A stretch of DNA of 24,705 nucleotides from Bacillota bacterium. GTDB lineage: Bacteria; Bacillota; Bacilli; Paenibacillales; Paenibacillaceae. The notes beneath the pieces were generated by a model. That model saw only the letters and a program-made list of their open reading frames with translations, searched no databases and had not been told where the DNA came from. The DNA is taken from contig JAEWPC010000079.1 of the NCBI GenBank assembly GCA_023460795.1, positions 1-24,705 of the forward strand. The letters run 5' to 3'. Positions 7,113 to 14,800 of the stretch are shown piece by piece. The position numbers and the translations under genes were made by a program. Position 1 is the stretch's first letter, and the number at the start of each line of letters is the position of its first letter.

Positions 7113-8228
7113 ATGACAGCATTGAAAAAATTCCAATTCGTCCTTATCGCGGCATTAATCTTGACTCTTGTATCCGCATGCGGATCCAAGAACAATAACA
7201 ACGAACCGGCTGCTTCTCCATCGGGAGCGAGCCCAAGCGCAACAACGAGCGAAACTACCGGCGACTCTTCGGCGGAGCCAAGCAAGGTTCCGGATCCGAT
7301 CGAATTGCTGAACGTCTCTTACGACCCGACTCGCGAGCTGTACGAAGCGTTCAACAAGAGCTTCGCGGAATATTGGAAACAAACGACCGGCGGCAAAATC
7401 ACGATTAAGCAATCTCACGGCGGTTCCGGCAAGCAAGGCCGCGCGGTAATCGACGGCCTGGACGCGGACGTCGTAACGTTGGCGCTCGGCTACGATATCG
7501 ATGCGATCGCGGATGCGGGCTTGCTGAAAGCCGATTGGCAGAAGTCCTACGAGCAGAACAGCACGCCGTACACGTCGACGATCGTGTTCCTCGTGCGCAA
7601 AGGCAATCCGAAAGGCATTAAGGACTGGAACGATCTGATCAAGGACGGCGTCGGCGTCATTACGCCGAATCCGAAGACGTCCGGCGGCGCGCGTTGGAAC
7701 TACCTCGCGGCTTGGGGTTACGCTCAGAAGACGCTCGGTTACGACGAAGCGCAAACGCTCGATTTTCTGAAGAAGCTGTTCAAGAACGTACCTGTGCTCG
7801 ATACGGGCGCACGCGGTTCTACGACGACGTTCGTAGAGAAAGGAATCGGCGACGTGCTGCTGGCTTGGGAGAACGAGGCTTACTTGGCGCTTAAGGAATA
7901 CGGCGACGATTACGAGATCGTCACTCCGTCCCTCAGCATTCTGGCCGAACCTCCGGTTGCGATCGTCGACAAGAACGTAGACAAGAAGGGTACGCGCGAA
8001 GCGGCCGACGCCTACCTGAAATACTTGTACTCCGAGCAAGGGCAAGAGATCGCGGCACAGAACTTCTACCGTCCGCGCCTGCAGTCGGTCGCCGACAAAT
8101 ATAAAGACCAATTCGGCGAATTGAGCCTGCTGACGATCGATGGAGACTTCGGCGGCTGGAAGGAAGCACAAACGAAGCATTTCGCCGACGGCGGCACGTT
8201 CGATAAAATCTACACGCCGGGATCTTAA
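7113..8228 (+). CDS. sbp: sulfate ABC transporter substrate-binding lipoprotein
   Basis: This is the extracytoplasmic lipoprotein that captures sulfate (and probably thiosulfate) for the CysTW permease. A type II signal peptide ends in the lipobox VSAC, with Cys23 as the lipid attachment site. A low-complexity N/P/S/T linker reaches about residue 55. The family signatures are clear: LLNVSYDPTRELYEAF, then SHGGSGKQGRAV, DADVVTLALGYD and the NPKTSGGARWNYLAAWGYA block that contacts the anion. The 371 residues are usual for the family plus the linker. ATG 7113 was chosen because GGGGTG at 7100-7105 lies 7 nt upstream; an in-frame TTG at 7098 overlaps that site. cysT begins 28 nt after the stop. 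Confidence 0.93.
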   Translation: MTALKKFQFVLIAALILTLVSACGSKNNNNEPAASPSGASPSATTSETTGDSSAEPSKVPDPIELLNVSYDPTRELYEAFNKSFAEYWKQTTGGKITIKQSHGGSGKQGRAVIDGLDADVVTLALGYDIDAIADAGLLKADWQKSYEQNSTPYTSTIVFLVRKGNPKGIKDWNDLIKDGVGVITPNPKTSGGARWNYLAAWGYAQKTLGYDEAQTLDFLKKLFKNVPVLDTGARGSTTTFVEKGIGDVLLAWENEAYLALKEYGDDYEIVTPSLSILAEPPVAIVDKNVDKKGTREAADAYLKYLYSEQGQEIAAQNFYRPRLQSVADKYKDQFGELSLLTIDGDFGGWKEAQTKHFADGGTFDKIYTPGS

Positions 8229-8256
8229 TAGAGGAACCGGTCAGAGGGGTTAAGAC

Positions 8257-9105
8257 ATGATGCGTCAACGCAAAGCGGACCGGGTGCTGCCCGGGTTTAA
8301 TCTCTCGCTTGGGTTCACGATTACTTACGTTAGCTTGATCGTCCTTATTCCGCTAGCGGCTCTGGTGATCAAATCGTTCGACCTATCCTTGTCGGAGTGG
8401 TGGGATACGGTGGCTGACCCTAGGGTGGTCGCCTCGTATAAGCTAAGCTTGCTCACCTCGTTCTACGCGGCGATCGTCAATCTCGTATTCGGTCTTTTGC
8501 TCGCATGGGTGCTCGTCAGGTACCGTTTTCCGGGTAAAAGAATCATCGACGGACTCATCGACCTTCCTTTCGCGCTGCCGACGGCAGTAGCGGGCATTGC
8601 GCTAACGACGATCTATGCGCCGAAGGGATGGATCGGATCGCTGCTCGAACCGCTGGGAATCAAGGTAGCCTATACGCCTATCGGCATTACGATCGCGCTT
8701 ATCTTCATCGGGCTGCCGTTCGTCATTCGGACGGTTCAGCCGGTGCTGCAGGATATGGAAGCCGATATGGAGGAAGCGGCCGTGATGCTCGGCGCCTACC
8801 GCTTACGCACGTTCCGCAAGGTCATCTTGCCGGAGCTGCTCCCTCCGCTGTTAACCGGTTTCGCGCTGGCGTTCGCCCGCGGAATCGGGGAATACGGCTC
8901 GGTCGTGTTCATCTCCGGCAACATGCCGATGAAAACCGAGATCGCGCCGCTCTTGATCATCACGAAGCTGGAGCAGTATCAATACAGTCAAGCGGCCGCG
9001 GTTGCGGTCGGGCTGCTCATCATCTCGTTCGTCTTGTTGCTCTTCATTAACCTTCTGCAAAGATGGTCTAACCGCCGCCTGCGCAGCGTAACGAAAGGAG
9101 CGTGA
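8257..9105 (+). CDS. cysT: sulfate ABC transporter permease CysT
   Basis: This is one of two membrane subunits of the sulfate importer. Its 282 residues contain about six hydrophobic segments. The ABC-permease EAA loop, which docks the ATPase, is EEAAVMLGAYRLRTFRKVILPELLPPL at about residues 171-197. The DLPFALPTAVAGIAL and ARGIGEYGSVVFISGNMP segments are typical of CysT/CysU. AGAGGGG at 8243-8249 lies 7 nt before the start; a second ATG follows immediately at 8260. It is followed by cysW after 4 nt, which implies translational coupling. Confidence 0.93.
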   Translation: MMRQRKADRVLPGFNLSLGFTITYVSLIVLIPLAALVIKSFDLSLSEWWDTVADPRVVASYKLSLLTSFYAAIVNLVFGLLLAWVLVRYRFPGKRIIDGLIDLPFALPTAVAGIALTTIYAPKGWIGSLLEPLGIKVAYTPIGITIALIFIGLPFVIRTVQPVLQDMEADMEEAAVMLGAYRLRTFRKVILPELLPPLLTGFALAFARGIGEYGSVVFISGNMPMKTEIAPLLIITKLEQYQYSQAAAVAVGLLIISFVLLLFINLLQRWSNRRLRSVTKGA

Positions 9106-9109
9106 GCGT

Positions 9110-9982
9110 ATGGCAGGAATCGTCACGAATCCGCGTTCCAACAAGAGCGCCAATACGCGCCCTCATCTAACGGAATCCGGATGGATCCGGTGGTTGTTGA
9201 TCGGAATCTCGCTTCTCTTCGTAGGTTTAATCGTCGTGCTGCCGATGATCACGGTCATCTCAGAGTCTCTGCGCAAAGGATGGGACGCCTATCTCGAAGC
9301 GCTGAAGGATCCCGATGCGATGTCCGCCCTCAAGCTGACGCTTATCACGGCGGCTATCGCGGTACCGCTTAATACGGTGTTCGGCGTTGCCGCCGCGTGG
9401 GCGATCACGAAGTTCAAGTTCCGCGGCAAAAACCTGCTCGTTACGCTGATCGATCTACCGTTCGCGGTATCGCCGGTCGTCAGCGGTCTCATCTACGTAT
9501 TGTTGTTCGGCGCCCAAGGACTCCTCGGTCCTTGGCTGGACGCTCACGATATCGATATTATTTTCGCAACGCCGGGTATCGTTCTCGCGACGATGTTCGT
9601 CACGTTCCCCTTCGTAGCGAGGGAGCTCATCCCGATCATGGAGGCGCAAGGCGTCCAAGACGAGGAAGCAGCGGTAAGCCTCGGAGCCCGAGGGTGGCGA
9701 ATCTTCTTCAAAGTGACGCTGCCGAACATCAAGTGGGGGCTTCTCTACGGTATGATTCTATGCAACGCGCGGGCGATGGGCGAATTCGGCGCCGTATCTG
9801 TCGTATCCGGCCACATCCGGGGCGAGACGAACACGCTGCCGCTTCATATCGAGATTCTGTATAACGAGTATCAGTTCAGCGCCTCGTTTGCCGTTGCTTC
9901 GTTGCTGATGCTGCTTGCGATCGTTACGTTGATCATTAAGTCCATCTTGGAAAGCCGAATGACCAAGGAACACGAAAAGTAG
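9110..9982 (+). CDS. cysW: sulfate ABC transporter permease CysW
   Basis: This is the second membrane subunit of the sulfate importer, 290 residues with about six membrane helices after a hydrophilic N-terminus. Its EAA loop reads DEEAAVSLGARGWRIFFKVTLP, near residues 183-204. DLPFAVSPVVSGLIYVLLFG and NARAMGEFGAVSVVSGHIRG are CysW hallmarks. AAGGAG at about 9094-9099 precedes the ATG. No cysA ATPase gene follows. Instead a 69-codon gene begins 31 nt downstream, so the ATPase must come from elsewhere in the genome. Confidence 0.93.
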   Translation: MAGIVTNPRSNKSANTRPHLTESGWIRWLLIGISLLFVGLIVVLPMITVISESLRKGWDAYLEALKDPDAMSALKLTLITAAIAVPLNTVFGVAAAWAITKFKFRGKNLLVTLIDLPFAVSPVVSGLIYVLLFGAQGLLGPWLDAHDIDIIFATPGIVLATMFVTFPFVARELIPIMEAQGVQDEEAAVSLGARGWRIFFKVTLPNIKWGLLYGMILCNARAMGEFGAVSVVSGHIRGETNTLPLHIEILYNEYQFSASFAVASLLMLLAIVTLIIKSILESRMTKEHEK

Positions 9983-10013
9983 AATTTGTTAAGGACTAAG
10001 TGGAGGGATTAGG

Positions 10014-10223
10014 ATGGCGAAACCGGTAGAAGTAGACGATCGTTGGCTCGCTCGAATCGCCGAGCAAGTAAACGGGTTGGAGTACGGCGAGGTGAACATC
10101 GTCGTGCATGACGGCAGAATCGTGCAGATCGAGCGCAAGGAACGCCGCCGCTACGACGACGGTGCGTCGTCCGTACAGCGAACGGTGCATTCGGTAGACA
10201 AAAAAGAGCGCAAGCAAGGATAG
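10014..10223 (+). CDS. yezD: YezD family (DUF2292) small protein
   Basis: This is a 69-residue soluble protein with no signal or membrane segment. The core WLARIAEQVNGLEYGEVNIVV followed by HDGRIVQIERKERRR matches the YezD/DUF2292 pattern: a helix and then a beta-hairpin ending in a basic stretch. The molecular function of the family is not known to me. GGAGGG at 10002-10007 gives a strong start. It lies 31 nt after cysW and before the operon terminator, so it is transcribed with sulfate uptake genes. I infer a role tied to sulfur assimilation from this position. Confidence 0.8.
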   Translation: MAKPVEVDDRWLARIAEQVNGLEYGEVNIVVHDGRIVQIERKERRRYDDGASSVQRTVHSVDKKERKQG

Positions 10224-10251
10224 GGCGGATCAAAGGCGATCAAGCCGACAA

Positions 10252-10295
10252 AAAAACGCATTCCGGACTCCGAAGGGAGAATGGAATGCGTTTTT
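10252..10295 (+). terminator. bidirectional terminator between yezD and the YqzM-like gene
   Basis: A perfect 13-bp stem, AAAAACGCATTCC (10252-10264) / GGAATGCGTTTTT (10283-10295), has A- and T-rich bases at the foot of each arm. It can terminate the sulfate operon on the plus strand and the small membrane-protein gene on the minus strand. Confidence 0.88.
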
Positions 10296-10309
10296 GTCGT
10301 TCGTTCGGC

Positions 10310-10456
10310 TTACGAAATGATAAATTTAATGACAACCGCGGCGGTAAACACCACGAACATGAAGCCGAACATGGCGAAAAAGCCCATTGCCGTGTCTTGC
10401 AAATCGTCGCGCGGCTCTTCGTTAATATGCTGACGCGGATCTCTTACGTTCTCCAT
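10310..10456 (-). CDS. yqzM: YqzM-like small membrane protein
   Basis: The 48-residue protein has a hydrophilic acidic N-terminus (MENVRDPRQHINEEPRDDL) and one membrane helix (about 25-46, MGFFAMFGFMFVVFTAAVVIKF). Layout, length and the VIKFI-S ending resemble the YqzM family of Bacillales, whose function is unknown. The real start is the ATG at 10456, preceded on the minus strand by AGGAGG at a 7-nt spacing. A longer in-frame extension to 10687 overlaps the uvrC start and lacks a ribosome binding site, so I reject it. Its own promoter lies 30-60 nt upstream, and the gene ends at the shared terminator. Confidence 0.75.
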   Translation of the reverse strand: MENVRDPRQHINEEPRDDLQDTAMGFFAMFGFMFVVFTAAVVIKFIIS

Positions 10457-10486
10457 GGTAAGCCTCCTGAGACATTCGATAATGTT

Positions 10487-10516
10487 AGTATACCCAACTT
10501 CGCTTTTTGTTGTAAA
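10487..10516 (-). promoter_or_regulatory. SigA-type promoter of the YqzM-like gene
   Basis: On the minus strand TTTACA (10516-10511) and TATACT (10492-10487) are 18 bp apart, and the start codon is 30 nt downstream. Confidence 0.6.
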
Positions 10517-10589
10517 GATAGCCCGGGCGCAAGGCGGTGACAAGTTTGCGACAACGCCGCAGGAGCAAAGCCCGTTAAGGGCGCTGCTA

Positions 10590-10598
10590 TGGTACAAT
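10590..10598 (+). promoter_or_regulatory. extended -10 promoter of uvrC
   Basis: TGG-TACAAT precedes uvrC by 36 nt. No good -35 is visible at the standard distance. Confidence 0.5.
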
Positions 10599-10634
10599 AA
10601 AGGGACGAATACCGAAGGAATCGAGGTGTCTCTC

Positions 10635-12581
10635 ATGGATCGTACGACGCCGCAACCCGTAAGCCGCGAGCAGGCGATGGTAGGCATCCGTCATAAGCTT
10701 GCGCTGCTCCCGGACCAGCCGGGCTGCTACCTGATGAAGAACGGCGAAGGCCGCATCATATACGTCGGCAAGGCGAAAGTGCTTAAAAATCGCGTGCGTT
10801 CCTATTTCATCGGGAGCCACGACGGCAAGACGCAGAAGCTCGTCTCGGAAATCCGGGATTTCGAATATATCGTGACCGCCAGCAATACGGAATCGCTCAT
10901 TCTCGAGTGCAATCTGATCAAGGAGCACATGCCGAGATACAACGTCTTGCTGAAGGACGATAAGTCGTTCCCCTATCTCAAAATCACCCATGAGAAGCAT
11001 CCGAAGCTCGAGGTTACGCGGCGTGTCGTGAAGGATAAAGGGAGATATTTCGGCCCTTACCCGAACGCGTTCGCGGCTCAGCAGACGAAGAAGCTGCTCG
11101 ACCGGTTGTATCCGCTGCGCAAGTGCAACGTGCTGCCGGACAAAGTGTGCCTCTACTACCATCTCGGCCAATGCGTCGCTCCTTGCGAGCATCCGGTCGA
11201 GCAATCGCAATACGACGAGATGATCGGCGAGATTACGCGGTTCCTGAACGGCGGCCATACCGACATCAAGCGCGAGCTGAAGCGCAAGATGGAGGAAGCC
11301 GCCGAAGAGCTCCAATTCGAGCGCGCCCGCGAGTATCGCGACCAGATTACGGCAATCGACGCGCTGATGGAGAAGCAGACGATCAATATTAACGACGCGA
11401 TGGACCGCGACGTCTTCGGCTACGCCGTCGATAAAGGCTGGATGTGCGTGCAAATTCTGTACATGCGCCAAGGCAAAATGAATCAGCGGCACATGTCCGT
11501 GTTTCCGTATTACGGCGAGCCTTATGAAGATTTCCTTAGCTATGTTACCCAGTATTACAGCGACAATCCCGCGCTTCCTCGCGAGATGCTGCTGCCTCTG
11601 CCGCCGGAGGAAGATGCGGGTGACGGCGAAGCGGCTGCCGACGCTGGGCCAACGGAGAGCGAGGCCGCGCTGAGTCGGAAGCTTGCCGAGGAAGAAGGCG
11701 AGGCGGAAGCCGTGGATTCGGCTCATGACGAGGGTGGAGAGATCGGCGATTCTCTGCGCCGCTGGCTAAAGATCAAGGTGGCGTTCCCACAGCGCGGCAC
11801 GAAGAAGCAGCTCGTCGCGATGGCTTGCGACAACTCGCGCGTGGCGCTGGAGGAGAAGTTCAAGCTGATCGAGCGGGACGAGACGCGTACCGTGAAGGCG
11901 GCGGACGGCTTGGCCGAGCTGCTCGGCATCCCGAGCGCTCACCGGATCGAGGCGTTCGATAATTCGAACATTCAAGGCGCGTCGCCGGTATCCGCCATGG
12001 TCGTGTTCACGGACGGCAAGCCGGATAAGAAGGAATACCGCAAGTACAATGTGCGTTCCGTGGAAGGGCCGGACGACTATCAAACGATGCGCGAAGTCGT
12101 ACGTCGGCGATATGAACGCGTGCTGAAGGAAGGGCTGCCGCTGCCGGATATAATCGTCATCGACGGCGGCAAGACGCATATCTCCGCGGTCATGGACGTG
12201 CTGACGAACGAGTTGGGCCTCGATGTGCCCGTCTGCGGCTTGGCCAAGGATGCCAAGCACCGCACCGCCGAGCTGCTCGTCGGAGACCCGCCGGAGCCCG
12301 TGCCGATGGCGCGCGACAGTCAGGAGTTCTACCTGCTGACTCGCATCCAAGACGAGGTGCATCGCTTCGCGATCACGTTCCACCGCGAGAAACGGGCGAA
12401 GTCGATGGTCGCTTCCAAGCTTGACGCCATCCCCGGCATCGGAGAGAAGCGACGCAAGCAGCTGTTGAAGCATTTCGGGTCGCTTAAGGCGATCAAGGAA
12501 GCGCAGGCCGAGGACTTCAAAGCGGTGTCGATCGGCGAGGCGCTGGCGCAACGCATCCTCGAGGCGCTGAACGCGGAGTAG
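10635..12581 (+). CDS. uvrC: excinuclease ABC subunit UvrC
   Basis: UvrC makes both incisions around bulky DNA lesions after UvrAB recognition. Domains in order are as follows. A GIY-YIG nuclease spans about 25-105 (Tyr32, Tyr43; 3' incision). A Cys-rich stretch lies at 164-184 (Cys164, 172, 180, 184). The UvrB-binding UVR helix pair is about 215-240. The RNase H-like 5' nuclease has Asp442 in FDNSNIQG, Asp510 in VIDGGKTH and His576. Tandem helix-hairpin-helix motifs run from about 596 (LDAIPGIGEKRRKQLLKHFG). Its 648 residues exceed the usual ~600 because of an acidic, low-complexity insert at about 322-375. GAGGTG (10623-10628) fixes the start at ATG 10635; longer in-frame upstream sequence has no support. 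Confidence 0.95.
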   Translation: MDRTTPQPVSREQAMVGIRHKLALLPDQPGCYLMKNGEGRIIYVGKAKVLKNRVRSYFIGSHDGKTQKLVSEIRDFEYIVTASNTESLILECNLIKEHMPRYNVLLKDDKSFPYLKITHEKHPKLEVTRRVVKDKGRYFGPYPNAFAAQQTKKLLDRLYPLRKCNVLPDKVCLYYHLGQCVAPCEHPVEQSQYDEMIGEITRFLNGGHTDIKRELKRKMEEAAEELQFERAREYRDQITAIDALMEKQTININDAMDRDVFGYAVDKGWMCVQILYMRQGKMNQRHMSVFPYYGEPYEDFLSYVTQYYSDNPALPREMLLPLPPEEDAGDGEAAADAGPTESEAALSRKLAEEEGEAEAVDSAHDEGGEIGDSLRRWLKIKVAFPQRGTKKQLVAMACDNSRVALEEKFKLIERDETRTVKAADGLAELLGIPSAHRIEAFDNSNIQGASPVSAMVVFTDGKPDKKEYRKYNVRSVEGPDDYQTMREVVRRRYERVLKEGLPLPDIIVIDGGKTHISAVMDVLTNELGLDVPVCGLAKDAKHRTAELLVGDPPEPVPMARDSQEFYLLTRIQDEVHRFAITFHREKRAKSMVASKLDAIPGIGEKRRKQLLKHFGSLKAIKEAQAEDFKAVSIGEALAQRILEALNAE

Positions 12582-12592
12582 GGGTTGAATCG

Positions 12593-12640
12593 AAAAAGGC
12601 AGCTATTCATCAGATCTACAGATGAATAGCTGCCTTTTTG
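12593..12640 (+). terminator. strong intrinsic terminator of uvrC
   Basis: A perfect 19-bp stem, AAAAAGGCAGCTATTCATC (12593-12611), pairs with its complement at 12621-12639 around a 9-nt loop. It ends in TTTTT. The AAAAA foot makes it usable from the minus strand as well. Confidence 0.93.
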
Positions 12641-12645
12641 CATTT

Positions 12646-12776
12646 GCAGTTAGACTAACCCGAACTATTGAGCGCCGAACGTCCAAGAGCGAGCACGCAG
12701 TTAGATTAACCCGAACTATTGAGCGCCGAACGCCCATGAACGAGCACGAAGTTAGACTAACCTAAACTACAGCGCC
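12646..12776 (+). repeat. 51-bp tandem repeat, two full copies plus a degenerate third
   Basis: Unit 1 is 12646-12696, unit 2 is 12697-12747, and a partial diverged third runs 12748-12776. Each starts with G(C/A)AGTTAGAYTAACC, which holds a short palindrome (GTTAG-a-CTAAC, exact in units 1 and 3). The ACTATTGAGCGCCGAACG block follows in units 1 and 2. The repeat fills the gap between the convergent uvrC and CPBP genes. No protein is apparent. Confidence 0.85.
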
Positions 12777-12810
12777 ACCTGAGCGAAGGGGATATCGTTG
12801 TAAAGGCGCT

Positions 12811-14523
12811 TTAGACGGTACCCCGCGAGCGAACGAAATACCGATGCAGCCGCCAGATCGCGATGCCGGCCAACCCCGGCATTAGGAAGCTGAACAATCC
12901 GGCCCAATAGTCGCCAGGCAAGCCGTCCGTGATCATCTGGAAGCCCATGAGGACGCCGTCGAGCGTCACGTGCGCGAAGATTACGGCCATCAAACCGAAT
13001 CGAAGCATGAACCACCCGAACAAGAGAGACAACAGGACGAGCTCGATTAAGCGCGTGTAGATCGGATAGACGGCGTAACCGACGTGACCGAACGCCCACA
13101 GCATGCCGGGAGGCAGCATGGCGACGAAGGTCAGCATCGAAGCCGTTCTGGCCGACGGCTCACGGCCCAGCAGCTTCTTGGCGCCTCCGACTAGCCAACG
13201 ACGGAATAGCCCGATGCCGAACAACCGGCTTTGCATCTCCTCGGAGATGCCCGCGCACCAAGCCAATATCGGCAACAGCCACGGATAAATCATATTGTAA
13301 GTGGATTGCGTCGGATCCGATGCGGCGAACGATCCGATCGACTGTTCCAGCGCGATCAGAACGAGAGATTGGACGCCGAGCAGAATGAACGCGAGGAAGT
13401 ATCCCGTCTTCATGCTCCCAAGCACGGAATCGCCATAGTCGGCTTCCTTCCATCTCGGCCATAGCCGATGCCCCATTTTGTTCCACACGCCGTCTCCGGC
13501 CACCGCGGATAAATAAGTAAGCAGTCCCATCGCCGCATAGATGATGATGCTTGTCGTAACGATGCCCTCGTTCAATGAGTCCCTGGCGCTAGTCGAAATC
13601 CCGATTACGCTGGACCGTAAGCCCGGGATCATGTTGTACGTGAATACGATATACAGCGAGACGAACAAACCGGCCAAGAAAATACCTCGTCTATAGGAGC
13701 TATGCGCCGCATACATGCCCGTTGCCACGACCGCGCATACGAGCATGAACAGCTGAGGAAGAATGTAACCGAACGTAGACAGCTTGGAAGCGAGACGCTC
13801 CTGGTCGTCCATATACGCAAGAAAATCGCTCGGAAGCTGCGTGCCTAAGATCACATATCCGCCTTCCCATGGAGGAAAAGACGAGGCAACTTCACTAAAG
13901 GAAGCCGGCATGCGTACTTTCAGCCATGGGATTGCTTGGCCGAGCGCAGGCTGCTTGGAGAAGAACAGCGTGCTTCCGTCTTTCTCCGTCATGCCGGACC
14001 ATTCCCAGCTCGCGACATCGACGCCCCAGGCTGCCGCGTAACGCAACGCCTTGGACGCGGTCCGGTCTTCGCCGTCTGCTGGAAACTCCGATACGGTAAC
14101 GTTCGTTGCCTGATGCCGCCAACCGACCAGCTTGCCGGTCTCCAGATGCAGGAGCAGCAATAACGTCCCCGATTGCCCGCTCAGATGGAGATCAACGCGG
14201 TAATAATCGGTCGGTATCGTCGCGTCCCATTGTTTATCGTAATCGGGCAACAGGTGATTTTTCGCGTAATAACCAACGGCTTCGCTGTCCGACAGATGAG
14301 TCACCGACGACTCCCCGATCTCCGAACGAGTAATGCCGAATTGCCGCTCGGCAATGCCGAAGGCTATATTCTCGGCCTGTGCACGGGTAAGCACGTCGTG
14401 ATTGTCCGATTGGAACAACGAGTAGGACGTCGGGAAAACTTGTATGAGCAGGAACAGAGCCAAGCCTACCGCGGCCGTCCACATCCATCCGCTGGACAGC
14501 TTCGCTTGATTGTATGGGATCAT
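12811..14523 (-). CDS. CPBP family intramembrane metalloprotease
   Basis: This 570-residue polytopic membrane protein has a C-terminal CPBP (CAAX/bacteriocin-processing) protease domain. Expected metalloprotease motifs are present in order: EExxxR as GISEEMQSRLF (Glu428-Glu429), FGHV near 478, and FAHVTLDG near 518 with the last conserved His. A single N-terminal helix (about 13-31) is followed by a large extracytoplasmic region (about 32-255). Within it, a HLETGKLVGW segment looks PepSY-like. At least eight hydrophobic helices follow. The substrate is unknown; family members process prenylated or membrane peptides, or act in bacteriocin immunity. AAAGGAAG lies upstream of the ATG. An insertion sequence ends about 95 nt upstream, inside the probable promoter region. 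Confidence 0.85.
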   Translation of the reverse strand: MIPYNQAKLSSGWMWTAAVGLALFLLIQVFPTSYSLFQSDNHDVLTRAQAENIAFGIAERQFGITRSEIGESSVTHLSDSEAVGYYAKNHLLPDYDKQWDATIPTDYYRVDLHLSGQSGTLLLLLHLETGKLVGWRHQATNVTVSEFPADGEDRTASKALRYAAAWGVDVASWEWSGMTEKDGSTLFFSKQPALGQAIPWLKVRMPASFSEVASSFPPWEGGYVILGTQLPSDFLAYMDDQERLASKLSTFGYILPQLFMLVCAVVATGMYAAHSSYRRGIFLAGLFVSLYIVFTYNMIPGLRSSVIGISTSARDSLNEGIVTTSIIIYAAMGLLTYLSAVAGDGVWNKMGHRLWPRWKEADYGDSVLGSMKTGYFLAFILLGVQSLVLIALEQSIGSFAASDPTQSTYNMIYPWLLPILAWCAGISEEMQSRLFGIGLFRRWLVGGAKKLLGREPSARTASMLTFVAMLPPGMLWAFGHVGYAVYPIYTRLIELVLLSLLFGWFMLRFGLMAVIFAHVTLDGVLMGFQMITDGLPGDYWAGLFSFLMPGLAGIAIWRLHRYFVRSRGTV

Positions 14524-14615
14524 TCGTCCGGCTTCCTTTCGTCGATCGAATCTGGAGCGGTATTTTTCGCTAAGTATCTTGCATTTTATGTCAATGGCTC
14601 TCGCTCAACTTGCGT

Positions 14616-14800
14616 TTGAAGCGGGAACTTGCGACTACCCAATCGTACAAATGTCTTTCGACTCCGATCTTTTATCGCTCACAAAGAACGTGGTGTCGCA
14701 TCCACGGCCGGCTTCAGCCTACCGATGGGCAGATTGACAGCTACCCTGCACGCGCAGTCTTGCTGCGCTTGCACTTTGGAGAAGGTACAATTTGCCTCTT
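14616..14800 (-). ncRNA. candidate omega-RNA (reRNA) of TnpB with guide beginning at 14615
   Basis: TnpB guide RNAs start within the 3' end of tnpB, run through the right end of the element and take the flanking DNA as guide. This stretch is rich in local hairpins: GCGCAG/CTGCGC (14752-14768), GGCT/AGCC (14710-14719), CGTGG/CCACG (14689-14706), CGAT/ATCG (14665-14677), and a GTC-GAAA-GAC tetraloop on the minus strand (14662-14653). It then ends in CTTCAA. The next 20 nt on the minus strand (14615 to 14596) would be the guide. Boundaries are inferred. Confidence 0.45.

Noticed and set aside
7155..8180. Antisense open frame of 341 codons opposite sbp
   Set aside because: It is an Arg-rich shadow of a clearly coding gene, with no family resemblance.
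10457..10687. N-terminal extension of the YqzM-like protein to 125 residues
   Set aside because: The extension overlaps the uvrC start and both promoters. The short form has an ideal AGGAGG site.
10587..11726. Antisense open frame of 379 codons opposite uvrC
   Set aside because: It is a shadow of uvrC with biased composition and no start signal.
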